Part shown: positions 1 through 5,408 of the stretch, piece by piece
Position numbering within the stretch: the first letter of the stretch is position 1
Layout of the letters: each line of letters begins with the position of its first letter
Source of the DNA: Rhodospirillales bacterium
GTDB lineage: Bacteria; Pseudomonadota; Alphaproteobacteria; Rhodospirillales; Casp-alpha2
Assembly (NCBI GenBank): GCA_030727885.1
Contig: JANRAT010000171.1
Location: 1-5,408 of the forward strand
Length of the DNA stretch: 5,408 bases
Direction of reading: 5' to 3'
Translations under genes and position numbers: made by a program
The notes under the pieces: generated by a model
What the model saw: only the letters and a program-made list of their open reading frames with translations
Told to the model about the DNA's origin: nothing
Databases searched by the model: none

Positions 1-101
1 GCGCGAGCGGTATGGTCGATGACGGCCAGCGTAAGGGCCACTATCTGCTCGACGACAAACCCCAGGATATTGTTTTCAGCGCCCGCTTTCAGCAAGACTG
101 A
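1..101 (+). CDS. 3' end of an unidentified protein (partial)
   Basis: A reading frame open from the left edge (first complete codon at base 3) ends at TGA 99-101. The visible 32 residues end in the motif KPQDIVFSARFQQD. Third codon positions are mostly G or C, as in the neighbouring real genes, which supports this frame over the overlapping frame that begins at base 19. The tail is polar with an alternating hydrophobic stretch (DIVFSARF) that would suit a terminal beta strand. I do not recognise the family, and no function can be assigned from so short a piece. It is separated from fliK by 208 bases containing a promoter, so it is probably a different transcription unit. It could instead be a chance open frame. 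Confidence 0.55.
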   Translation, partial: ASGMVDDGQRKGHYLLDDKPQDIVFSARFQQD

Positions 102-121
102 GCTGCCGCATCGACGGCAAT

Positions 122-134
122 CCGGCAAAGCCGG
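122..134 (+). other. Small GC-rich hairpin / inverted repeat
   Basis: CCGGC-AAA-GCCGG is a perfect 5-bp stem with a 3-base loop, starting 21 bases after the upstream stop codon. It is followed by TCGTTTC, only a weak T-rich stretch, so at best it is a poor intrinsic terminator for the upstream gene. It also contains one of the CGGCAA copies of this region (115-120, 122-128, 153-160, 278-283). Its centre lies about 150 bases before the inferred fliK transcription start, the usual distance for an enhancer of a sigma-54 promoter. Which role applies, if any, cannot be decided from sequence alone. Confidence 0.35.
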
Positions 135-203
135 TCGTTTCTGCCCCCATGACCCGGCAATAACTGCCCTTAAGCCCTGTTTTACCGCTCTCACACCCCC
201 TTG

Positions 204-230
204 TTGAAAATATATCTTCAATATTTTCAA
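204..230. promoter_or_regulatory. Perfect 10-bp AT-rich inverted repeat upstream of the fliK promoter
   Basis: TTGAAAATAT (204-213) and ATATTTTCAA (221-230) are exact reverse complements around a 7-base spacer (ATCTTCA). The right half also contains a direct repeat, TTCAAT at 217-222 and 226-231. The element is much more AT-rich than its surroundings and is centred about 64 bases before the inferred +1 at 281. A dimeric regulator operator or a bent-DNA/IHF-type site between enhancer and sigma-54 promoter would both fit. As RNA it would form a hairpin, but no T-run follows it, which argues against a terminator. The binding protein is unknown. Confidence 0.5.
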
Positions 231-254
231 TGCCTTATATCTCAAAAACAAAAT

Positions 255-270
255 TGGCCCGTCCTTTGCT
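255..270 (+). promoter_or_regulatory. Sigma-54 (RpoN) promoter of the fliK-flgD-flgE operon
   Basis: TGGCCC-GTCCT-TTGCT matches the sigma-54 consensus TGGCAC-N5-TTGCA/T at all but one position of the conserved blocks. The invariant GG (256-257) and GC (268-269) are exactly 10 bases apart. Taking C269 as -12, transcription would start near 281 and give a leader of about 29 bases before the fliK ATG. Sigma-54 control of hook genes through an NtrC-family activator (FlbD in Caulobacter, FleQ/FlrC in other bacteria) is well established, so the location fits. No comparable site was seen before flgD or flgE, implying they are read from here. Confidence 0.8.
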
Positions 271-298
271 TATTAGACGGCAACGGAATTGCGTTTAC

Positions 299-305
299 GG
301 AGAAG
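299..305 (+). promoter_or_regulatory. Ribosome-binding site that fixes the fliK start
   Basis: GGAGAAG lies just ahead of ATG 310, with 7 bases between GGAG and the start codon. This selects ATG 310 over the in-frame TTG at 289. The TTG has no Shine-Dalgarno, would place the RBS inside the coding region, and lies within about 10 bases of the inferred transcription start. Confidence 0.75.
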
Positions 306-309
306 ATCA

Positions 310-2109
310 ATGGCAACTTTGGCAGTCGAGCAGAAGCAACAGCAATACGGCTATCAGCGAGATGAAGTCACGCAGGGCGGCCCTAACCAGGTCAATCTCG
401 GCGGCTTTGCGATCTCGTTTGAGGATTTGCTGCAGCGGGTCGGTGCCCGTCTCGAAAATGCCTTCAGTGCCGCGGACAAGACGTCCGGCATTCCCGTCAG
501 CGCCGCCAACAGCGATGACAGCAAAAACACCCGCGACCAGATCGCCAGTCGTGATGATAAAAGCGACCGCAGCGACGACCGCAAGGATGACGCGCCGGCC
601 GACAAAACCCGCAAAGCCTCCTCTGACAAGCGTGACAACACGGCTGACCGGAGTGATGACAAGCCACGCACTGACGTCACTGCCGACAATCGCGCCGAAC
701 AGGCCGACAACAATGGCCGCGACGATGTGAACCCCGAAAACAAAACGGAAAAAGCCGACAGCGGTCACCATGACGACAAGGCCGGCAAGGAAAAGTCCGC
801 AGACAGCAGCGATGGCGATGCCAAGAGCCAGTCGACGGAACAGACCGCCGAGAGCGGCAAAACCGATGCCAGCAAACAAACCGGCGAACAGCATGCAACC
901 GTTGCCGAAGCCCCGCACGTCGCACAGGCCGCCGCCATTTATGCCGCCGGCCTGATCGGCAAATCCGGCAATGAGAACGTCAAAAGCAATACCGGCGATG
1001 CCATGCAGCAGGCGCAAAAAGGCGTTGATGTGGTGCAAAACACGCCTGCCCAGCTTGCCGCCGCGGTGAATCAGAAAGGTCAGCAGGCAACACATAATAA
1101 TACTGCCGGCAAAGCCGCCGGCCAGAATACGGATGCAAAAGGTGGTGAACAGAAAGCCGCCGCGAGCGAACAAAAAGGTGTGACCCCGGCAATGCAGGCA
1201 CAGGCCCAGCAGTTGTCCAAGGCCATCGGCGGCGACAACCGCATCAATATCAACGTCAATGTCAGAAACGATCAAAATCAGCTGACCATGAAAACCTCGC
1301 TGACCGACAGCAGCACGCTTGTACTCGCACAGGACTCAGCCAAAAGCTCGCAGCCGGCTACGGCCAATCAGCCCGCCCAGCAGCAGGGTCCGAACACGCA
1401 GCAAATTCAGCAAGCACAGTTGGCCGCTTCACAGCAGACACAGGCCTCGCAGCAGGCGAATGTACAGAACGGTCCGCAAGGTGCAGCCACGGCCAATAGC
1501 GCAGCCGGCACCCAGCAGATCGGTGCCCTTCAGTCAGGTACCGGCAATGCCCAGCATGCCGGCGGCAATGAAGCCCTGAACAACACCACACAATCCGCCG
1601 GCGCCGCGCAACAGTCGCAGCAAACCCAGCAGACCCGTGAAGCAGCACCGCAGCAGCAAGCACAACACTTGCAGCGCAGCACACTGCCGGGTTCGGTGAC
1701 CGAACAGATTTCGATCAAGATCAGCAAAGCCCTGGAAGCAGGTACGGACAAGATTTCGATCCAGTTGCGCCCGGCTGAACTTGGCCGCGTCGACGTCAAA
1801 ATGGAAATGACCCATGACGGTCGCATCATGACCGTGGTTTCGGCAGAGAAACAGGACACGCTTGATCTGTTGAAGCGCGATTCATCGGAACTGCAGCGCG
1901 CACTGGCTGATGCCGGACTGCAAAGCGGCGACATGCAATTCAACCTGAAGGGTCAGGAAAGACAATCCGCCGAAGCGGACGGCAACGACAAGAACGGTGC
2001 CGCCGGCAAACTCGCGGAAGCAGAAATCGAAGACAACACCGATGGTCCGATCATGACCGCCTGGGAAAGCGGCATCTTCGCCAACGGCAGATTGGATATG
2101 CGCGCCTAA
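310..2109 (+). CDS. fliK: Flagellar hook-length control protein FliK
   Basis: 599 residues. FliK is exported by the flagellar type III system during hook growth, acts as a molecular ruler, and switches the export gate (FlhB) from hook to filament substrates. The C-terminal export-switch domain (Flg_hook family) spans about residues 465-547. It shows the family core LRPAELGRVDVKMEM at about 486-500, then a helix-rich stretch ending MQFNL. Residues 68-194 are a highly charged Asp/Lys/Arg/Ser/Thr low-complexity segment, and 346-455 is a glutamine-rich segment with 33 Gln in 110 residues by count. Both are expected to be disordered, as is typical of the ruler part. No cysteine is seen, and the only tryptophan is near the C-terminus. 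The protein is longer than the roughly 400-residue Salmonella FliK. It is the first gene after the sigma-54 promoter and lies 36 bases before flgD. The low-complexity region produces long open frames on the other strand and in other frames, which I treat as artefacts. Confidence 0.92.
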   Translation: MATLAVEQKQQQYGYQRDEVTQGGPNQVNLGGFAISFEDLLQRVGARLENAFSAADKTSGIPVSAANSDDSKNTRDQIASRDDKSDRSDDRKDDAPADKTRKASSDKRDNTADRSDDKPRTDVTADNRAEQADNNGRDDVNPENKTEKADSGHHDDKAGKEKSADSSDGDAKSQSTEQTAESGKTDASKQTGEQHATVAEAPHVAQAAAIYAAGLIGKSGNENVKSNTGDAMQQAQKGVDVVQNTPAQLAAAVNQKGQQATHNNTAGKAAGQNTDAKGGEQKAAASEQKGVTPAMQAQAQQLSKAIGGDNRININVNVRNDQNQLTMKTSLTDSSTLVLAQDSAKSSQPATANQPAQQQGPNTQQIQQAQLAASQQTQASQQANVQNGPQGAATANSAAGTQQIGALQSGTGNAQHAGGNEALNNTTQSAGAAQQSQQTQQTREAAPQQQAQHLQRSTLPGSVTEQISIKISKALEAGTDKISIQLRPAELGRVDVKMEMTHDGRIMTVVSAEKQDTLDLLKRDSSELQRALADAGLQSGDMQFNLKGQERQSAEADGNDKNGAAGKLAEAEIEDNTDGPIMTAWESGIFANGRLDMRA

Positions 2110-2145
2110 GCGCAGCGCAACGAATTGAATTAGGGAGCTAGGCAA

Positions 2146-2832
2146 ATGGCAATCATCAGTGGTTCATCAGACACGACATCGACAGCTACGTCAGGGACCG
2201 CGTCGTCAACGGCGAAAAGCAAACTTGATGACGATCTCAATCAGTTCCTGACCCTGTTGACGACCCAGCTCAAGAACCAGGATCCGCTTGATCCGATGGA
2301 CAGCACCGAGTTCACCTCGCAGCTGGTCCAGTTCGCCAGTGTCGAACAACAGATTTACCAGAACTCGAACCTCGAAAAGCTGGTCTCGCTCCAGGAAACC
2401 AACCAGGTCTCTTCTCTGGTCGGCTTCATCGGCAAACAGATCGAGGTCACCGGTCAGGAATTCCCGCTGGAAAACAGCGCCGCAGAATTCACCTACACGA
2501 TGCCGACCGGCGCCAAATCGGCGAGCATCATCATTCGCGATTCAAACGGTCTTTCCGTCTACGAACAGTCCGCCGATCTGGATCCGGGTCAGCACACGTT
2601 CAAATGGGATGGGTCGACCAGCAATGGGGGATCCGCGGCTGATGGCTCTTACACCGCCGTCGTCACCGGCCTCGATCACCAGAGTAACATTCTGAAGATT
2701 TCGCAAACCGTCTTCGGACGGGTTACCGGGATCGGCCTCGATAACGGTGTCTCGACCCTGTTTATGGGCGACACCGAAGTACCGCAGACCAATGTGCTTT
2801 CCATCAAGGAAGCACCAAGTGCGAGCAACTGA
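2146..2832 (+). CDS. flgD: Flagellar hook cap / scaffolding protein FlgD
   Basis: 228 residues, a normal FlgD length. FlgD sits at the tip of the growing hook and guides assembly of FlgE; it is absent from the finished flagellum. Residues 31-69 carry the diagnostic N-terminal FlgD motif (LNQFLTLLTTQLKNQDPLDP, then MDSTEFTSQLVQFASVEQQ). A Tudor-like segment begins around 90 (SSLVGFIGKQIEVTG). The FlgD Ig-like domain follows, marked by FKWDG (152-156) and DGSYT (166-170). The first 25 residues are a Ser/Thr/Ala-rich tail, the likely export-signal region. ATG 2146 is preceded by AGGGAG at 2132-2137, a good spacing. It lies between fliK and flgE without a promoter of its own that I can see, so it is inferred to be co-transcribed. 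Confidence 0.96.
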   Translation: MAIISGSSDTTSTATSGTASSTAKSKLDDDLNQFLTLLTTQLKNQDPLDPMDSTEFTSQLVQFASVEQQIYQNSNLEKLVSLQETNQVSSLVGFIGKQIEVTGQEFPLENSAAEFTYTMPTGAKSASIIIRDSNGLSVYEQSADLDPGQHTFKWDGSTSNGGSAADGSYTAVVTGLDHQSNILKISQTVFGRVTGIGLDNGVSTLFMGDTEVPQTNVLSIKEAPSASN

Positions 2833-2841
2833 TTTTAGAAA

Positions 2842-2872
2842 GATTATCACGCGGCCGTTGCGGCCGATGATC
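2842..2872 (+). promoter_or_regulatory. Stem-loop immediately before the flgE ribosome-binding site
   Basis: A lower stem pairs 2842-2848 with 2866-2872 (GATTATC with GATGATC, 7 bp with one T-G wobble). An upper stem pairs GGCCG (2853-2857) with CGGCC (2861-2865) around the loop TTG, with a 4-base bulge (ACGC) on the left arm. The GC core contains a 7-base direct repeat, GCGGCCG, at 2851-2857 and 2860-2866. The structure ends one base before the flgE Shine-Dalgarno AAGGAG (2874-2879). No T-run follows, so it is not a terminator. It could stabilise the downstream flgE message after processing, or modulate ribosome access so that the hook subunit is made at a different level from FliK and FlgD. 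Confidence 0.55.
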
Positions 2873-2886
2873 TAAGGAGAAGACAA

Positions 2887-5013
2887 ATGTCACTTTTTGG
2901 TGCACTGACCTCAGGCGTTTCCGGTCTTACCGCGCAATCAAGCGCAATTGGTGCGATTTCGGATAATATTACCAACGTTAACACGATTGGCTACAAGGGA
3001 ACCCAGGTCGACTTCCAGACACTGGTCACGGTGCAAACATCCAGCACCTTCTATTCCGCTGGTGGTGTGCAGTCCAAACCCCGCCAGGATACCGGTATTC
3101 AGGGTCTTTTGCAGTCGTCGACATCGCAGACCGACATCGCGATTTCAGGCAGCGGTTTCTTCGTCGTCAACGAATCAAATTCACCGACGCTGTCGAACGA
3201 GTTCCTGTTTACGCGGGCCGGCTCGTTCTATCAGGATGATGAAGGGTTCCTTCGCAATACGTCCGGTTATTACCTGCAGGCATGGCCGACCACAGCTGCA
3301 GGTGTGGTGACGACCAACAACACCGCGCTGACGATCCCCAACCAGAACGTCATTTCGACCGACTTCCTGGCTTCAGTAAACCTGAACCGGGTTGGTGGTA
3401 CGGCGACGGCCACCTCGACCATCGGCATCGGCGCCAACCTGCCATCAACCGACACGCAGGGTACGACGCATAAAACCGACGTGCAGTTCTTCGATACGCT
3501 GGGTAACGCCAACACCACCAGCTTGACGTACACAAAAGGCAATCGTGACAACCAGTGGGACGTTTCGATCACGCCGCCATCCGGCGTCAACGTCGTCACA
3601 CTGTATTCCGACACCGCAGGCGCAACCGTTTACGAAAGCCGCGGACAATTGGAATTTACCGGCATGCCGGCCAACGATGCGACCATGACCATCACGCAAA
3701 ACGGCACAACGATCACCTATCAGTTCGACACAACCGGTGCCGGCGTCGATACGGCAACGGTCAAACAGGTTGATATTTCGGCCTCTACAACTGTCGCGCA
3801 GGCGGTATCTGCACTGGTCACCAAGATCAAGGAAGCCGATACCAACTTTGCCGATTACGGCGGGTTCACGAACAACCGCATTGAGGTCAACCCGGGCTCT
3901 TCGACGGGGATTTATTTCACCGAAGACGGTTCTGGATCCATCACCATCAACCCGACGGGTCTGCTGACGTCGAGCGGTGCCAGAGCAACGCTACAGGAAT
4001 CCAGCTACACCGTTGCCAAGACCGCAGCCGCCAACCGTGACTTCCATCAGTTCACTTTCGGTGGTCAGCCCGCCGATGGCGACAGTGTCGTGATCAACGG
4101 CATCACATACGAATTCGACAGTAACGCTTCAGTCGTACAAACAGCGACGTTGAGGCAGGTTGTTATCGGCGCCACGCTCAGCGCCTCGCTGACCAACCTT
4201 GAAACCGCAATCGAAACGGCGGATGCCAGTTTTGCCAGCGGTGCATCATCTATCAGGCTTCGTGTCAACAACAGCACGGCAGAACCGCCGAGTGCACTGA
4301 ACGACACCCTGGTCATCAACACCCTGTCATCCGGATCGTTCAACGTCACCTTCAGCGCCGGTTTTACCAACCTGCCGACGGAACCGGACACGACCGCAAC
4401 CTACACCGCCGCGACCGCCTACGCCGTCAACAAGAACCAGGCGATCACCTTTAACGCCGCCGGTCTGCCGACGTCGTTTGCCATCGCAGAAATGGAAATC
4501 CTCGGCTTCGCCAACGGTGCTGCGAACATGGATGACGATGCGTCGAACTCTGATCGTCTTACGCTCGATCTGGGTCGTGTCGGCGAGTCCAACGGCTTCA
4601 CCCAGTTCGGTGCCGAGTTTACGCCAGGCTTCATTACCCAGAACGGTTCTCAGTTCGGGACACTGGCCGGGGTCACGATTGACGAAAGCGGCCTGATGAC
4701 GGCGCTGTTCGACAACGGTGAAACCCGTCCGATCTACAAGATCCCGATTGCCACCTTCGTCAACGTCAACGGCCTGAATGCCCGGACCGGTAACGTCTGG
4801 AACCAGACCCAGGCATCGGGCGACAACACCCTCCGTGAAGCCAACAACGGCTCCGCCGGATCGATCACGCAGGCAGCACTGGAATCATCCACCGTCGATA
4901 TCGGTATCGAATTCACCAAGATGATCGTTGTGCAGCGAGCCTATTCGGCAGCGACAAGGATCATCACCACGGCTGATGAAATGCTCGATGAACTGGTCCG
5001 TATCAAACGATAA
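2887..5013 (+). CDS. flgE: Flagellar hook protein FlgE, with an enlarged middle region
   Basis: 708 residues. FlgE polymerises into the hook, the universal joint between rod and filament. The N-terminus (about 3-40) is the rod/hook D0 helix with NITNVNTIGYKG. The D1 motif DIAISGSGFFVV is at 83-94. The FlaE/D2 region starts around 180 (DVQFFDTLGN, then W224) and resumes at ITFNAAGLP (520-528). The C-terminal D0 helix (about 660-708) ends in VVQRAYSAATRIITTADEML; the usual SNVD reads STVD here. Between W224 and residue 520 lie about 280 extra residues with two diverged copies of one domain (255-336 and 389-462). This explains the length against about 400 in Salmonella. ATG 2887 has AAGGAG 7 bases upstream. 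The frame is intact through the insertion. FlgF and FlgG share the end domains, but the size and the flgD neighbour favour FlgE. Confidence 0.95.
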   Translation: MSLFGALTSGVSGLTAQSSAIGAISDNITNVNTIGYKGTQVDFQTLVTVQTSSTFYSAGGVQSKPRQDTGIQGLLQSSTSQTDIAISGSGFFVVNESNSPTLSNEFLFTRAGSFYQDDEGFLRNTSGYYLQAWPTTAAGVVTTNNTALTIPNQNVISTDFLASVNLNRVGGTATATSTIGIGANLPSTDTQGTTHKTDVQFFDTLGNANTTSLTYTKGNRDNQWDVSITPPSGVNVVTLYSDTAGATVYESRGQLEFTGMPANDATMTITQNGTTITYQFDTTGAGVDTATVKQVDISASTTVAQAVSALVTKIKEADTNFADYGGFTNNRIEVNPGSSTGIYFTEDGSGSITINPTGLLTSSGARATLQESSYTVAKTAAANRDFHQFTFGGQPADGDSVVINGITYEFDSNASVVQTATLRQVVIGATLSASLTNLETAIETADASFASGASSIRLRVNNSTAEPPSALNDTLVINTLSSGSFNVTFSAGFTNLPTEPDTTATYTAATAYAVNKNQAITFNAAGLPTSFAIAEMEILGFANGAANMDDDASNSDRLTLDLGRVGESNGFTQFGAEFTPGFITQNGSQFGTLAGVTIDESGLMTALFDNGETRPIYKIPIATFVNVNGLNARTGNVWNQTQASGDNTLREANNGSAGSITQAALESSTVDIGIEFTKMIVVQRAYSAATRIITTADEMLDELVRIKR
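3649..3894 (+). repeat. FlgE inserted domain, copy 1 (residues about 255-336)
   Basis: This is the first copy of a domain repeated within FlgE. Its pattern is a short beta region, NGTTITYQFD, a TATVKQVDIS strand, a helix-like VAQAVSALVTKIKEADTNFA, then a closing strand ending RIEVNP. Against copy 2, 19 of 46 aligned residues in the core are identical by eye with one 2-residue gap. The two share TY-FD, TAT, QV-I, the helix positions and AD--FA. The copies are diverged, so the duplication is probably old or came in from a family that already carried it. Confidence 0.7.
4051..4272 (+). repeat. FlgE inserted domain, copy 2 (residues about 389-462)
   Basis: This is the second copy. It begins FTFGGQPADGDSVVINGITY, continues through EFDS, TATLRQVVIGATL and the helix-like SLTNLETAIETADASFA, and ends IRLRVNN. 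The pattern NGxxYxF, then a VxIG strand, then an NLxxAI helix recalls small modules found in some phage and flagellar surface proteins. That resemblance is from memory and unverified. After this copy the sequence runs through a Thr-rich linker (up to about 515) into the normal FlaE continuation ITFNAAGLP. Confidence 0.7.
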
Positions 5014-5033
5014 GCCTTAACCCGACAACCTGA

Positions 5034-5048
5034 TCCCGGGACACGGGA
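5034..5048 (+). other. Small hairpin after flgE
   Basis: TCCCG (5034-5038) and CGGGA (5044-5048) form a perfect 5-bp stem around GGACA, 20 bases after the flgE stop codon. It may add 3' end stability or be incidental; no T-run follows closely. The stronger terminator candidate lies about 30 bases further on. Confidence 0.3.
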
Positions 5049-5079
5049 AACCCTTCTACAACCCACCGTCCCAACCCAA

Positions 5080-5116
5080 GGCCCCGGTACCGGACTGAAT
5101 ATCCGATACCGGGGCC
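5080..5116 (+). terminator. Probable intrinsic terminator of the fliK-flgD-flgE operon
   Basis: GGCCCCGGTA (5080-5089) pairs perfectly with TACCGGGGCC (5107-5116). The stem continues after one C-A mismatch as CGGA/TCCG, leaving a 7-base loop (CTGAATA). The stem is long and GC-rich. The T-tract is weak and displaced (TTTT at 5123-5126, six bases after the stem), so termination may be partial. Its position 66 bases after flgE and 76 bases before the next gene supports the role. Confidence 0.75.
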
Positions 5117-5157
5117 ATCCCATTTTGCGGACCCAAAAAGTTTCCCGCGCAACGCAA

Positions 5158-5177
5158 TTGATCAGCGCCCCGATCAA
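5158..5177. promoter_or_regulatory. Inverted repeat ahead of the TPR gene
   Basis: TTGATC (5158-5163) and GATCAA (5172-5177) are exact reverse complements with an 8-base spacer, 15 bases before the predicted start codon. TCAGC (5162-5166) could alternatively pair with GCTGA (5184-5188). It may be an operator or a leader hairpin. No convincing sigma-70, sigma-28 or sigma-54 promoter was identified in 5117-5192. Confidence 0.3.
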
Positions 5178-5192
5178 CGCCATGCTGAGCCG

Positions 5193-5408
5193 ATGTCTGA
5201 TCCTGAAAAAACTCTGGCCCGGGCCAACACCGATTTTGCCTGCGGTCGCTTCGCCGAAGCCGCCGCCGGATATCGCCGCGTCCTGCAAAGCCATCCGGAC
5301 GTGGCCGAGCTTTATATCAACCTGGGTGCGGCCCTGCGTCAGGCCGGCGACGATACCGGGGCCGAAGCCGCCTATCGTGACGCTCTCGCCAGACAGCCGG
5401 ACAGTGCG
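5193..5408 (+). CDS. TPR-repeat protein, N-terminal part (runs off the window)
   Basis: 72 codons are open from ATG 5193 to the right edge. Two tetratricopeptide repeats are visible: about residues 7-38 (ARANTDFACGRFAEAAAGYR, then RVLQSHP) and about 40-72 (LYINLGAALRQAGDDTGAEA, then AYRDALARQP). Both show the small/large residue spacing and the closing proline of the TPR consensus. TPRs are protein-interaction scaffolds. Genes of this kind near flagellar loci are sometimes N-terminal parts of O-GlcNAc-transferase-like or other glycosyltransferases, but nothing here shows a catalytic domain. No clear Shine-Dalgarno precedes ATG 5193, and the frame is open upstream without another in-frame ATG nearby, so the start is less sure than the family. 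The gene lies after the operon terminator and is probably separately transcribed. Confidence 0.8.
   Translation, partial: MSDPEKTLARANTDFACGRFAEAAAGYRRVLQSHPDVAELYINLGAALRQAGDDTGAEAAYRDALARQPDSA

Noticed and set aside
204..230. AT-rich inverted repeat read as an intrinsic terminator of the upstream gene
   Set aside because: The stem is AT-rich and is not followed by a T-run, so it does not fit an intrinsic terminator; an operator or bent-DNA site fits better.
289..309. TTG at 289 as an upstream fliK start
   Set aside because: It would put the GGAGAAG ribosome-binding site inside the gene, has no Shine-Dalgarno of its own, and is too close to the inferred transcription start.
230..730. 166-codon + strand open frame starting in the inverted repeat before fliK
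   Set aside because: It has no Shine-Dalgarno and overlaps fliK in another frame. Its Arg/Pro/Thr/Ala-rich composition is typical of a shifted shadow frame, and its start lies upstream of the sigma-54 promoter.
307..1275. 322-codon open frame on the minus strand across the first half of fliK
   Set aside because: It lies opposite the low-complexity, Asp/Lys/Ala-rich part of fliK. Its apparent Val/Ala/Gly/Phe-rich product is what the complement of such codons gives. No recognisable domain is present, and fliK is clearly the real gene.
4941..5294. 117-codon minus-strand open frame spanning the flgE end, terminator and TPR start
   Set aside because: It crosses the flgE stop, the terminator hairpin and the start of the TPR gene on the opposite strand, and shows no recognisable motif.

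Overview
The window carries the hook-assembly part of a bacterial flagellar gene cluster. Three co-directional genes on the + strand form what looks like one operon: fliK (hook-length control), flgD (hook cap/scaffold) and flgE (hook subunit). The 3' tail of an unidentified gene lies at the left edge, and the first 72 codons of a tetratricopeptide-repeat (TPR) protein lie at the right edge. GC content is moderately high with G/C-ending codons preferred. The protein character and the promoter type suggest an alphaproteobacterium, perhaps a Rhodospirillales/Thalassospira-like marine organism. That placement is an impression from protein style, not a database match.

Layout. Positions 1-101 are the end of an upstream reading frame. 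Positions 102-309 are a 208-base intergenic control region. It holds several copies of CGGCAA (one inside a small GC hairpin), a perfect 10-bp AT-rich inverted repeat at 204-230, and a near-consensus sigma-54 promoter (TGGCCC-N5-TTGCT, GG-N10-GC) at 255-270. The inferred transcription start is near 281, with the fliK ribosome-binding site and ATG (310) just downstream. fliK ends at 2109, a 36-base gap leads to flgD (2146-2832), and a 54-base gap leads to flgE (2887-5013). The flgD-flgE gap contains a stem-loop that ends two bases before the flgE Shine-Dalgarno. A strong GC-rich hairpin at 5080-5116 probably ends the operon. The TPR gene starts at 5193 as a separate unit.

How the genes work together. 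FlgD forms the cap under which FlgE subunits polymerise into the hook. FliK is secreted during hook growth, measures hook length, and through its C-terminal domain switches the export gate from hook to filament substrates. Co-transcription from one sigma-54 promoter would make ruler, scaffold and building block together at the hook stage.

The most unusual content is inside flgE. The protein is 708 residues, against about 400 in Salmonella. The extra length is an insertion in the FlaE/D2 region that contains two diverged copies of the same roughly 75-80-residue domain, implying a hook with extra outward-facing modules. No RNA gene, mobile element or CRISPR array was seen.
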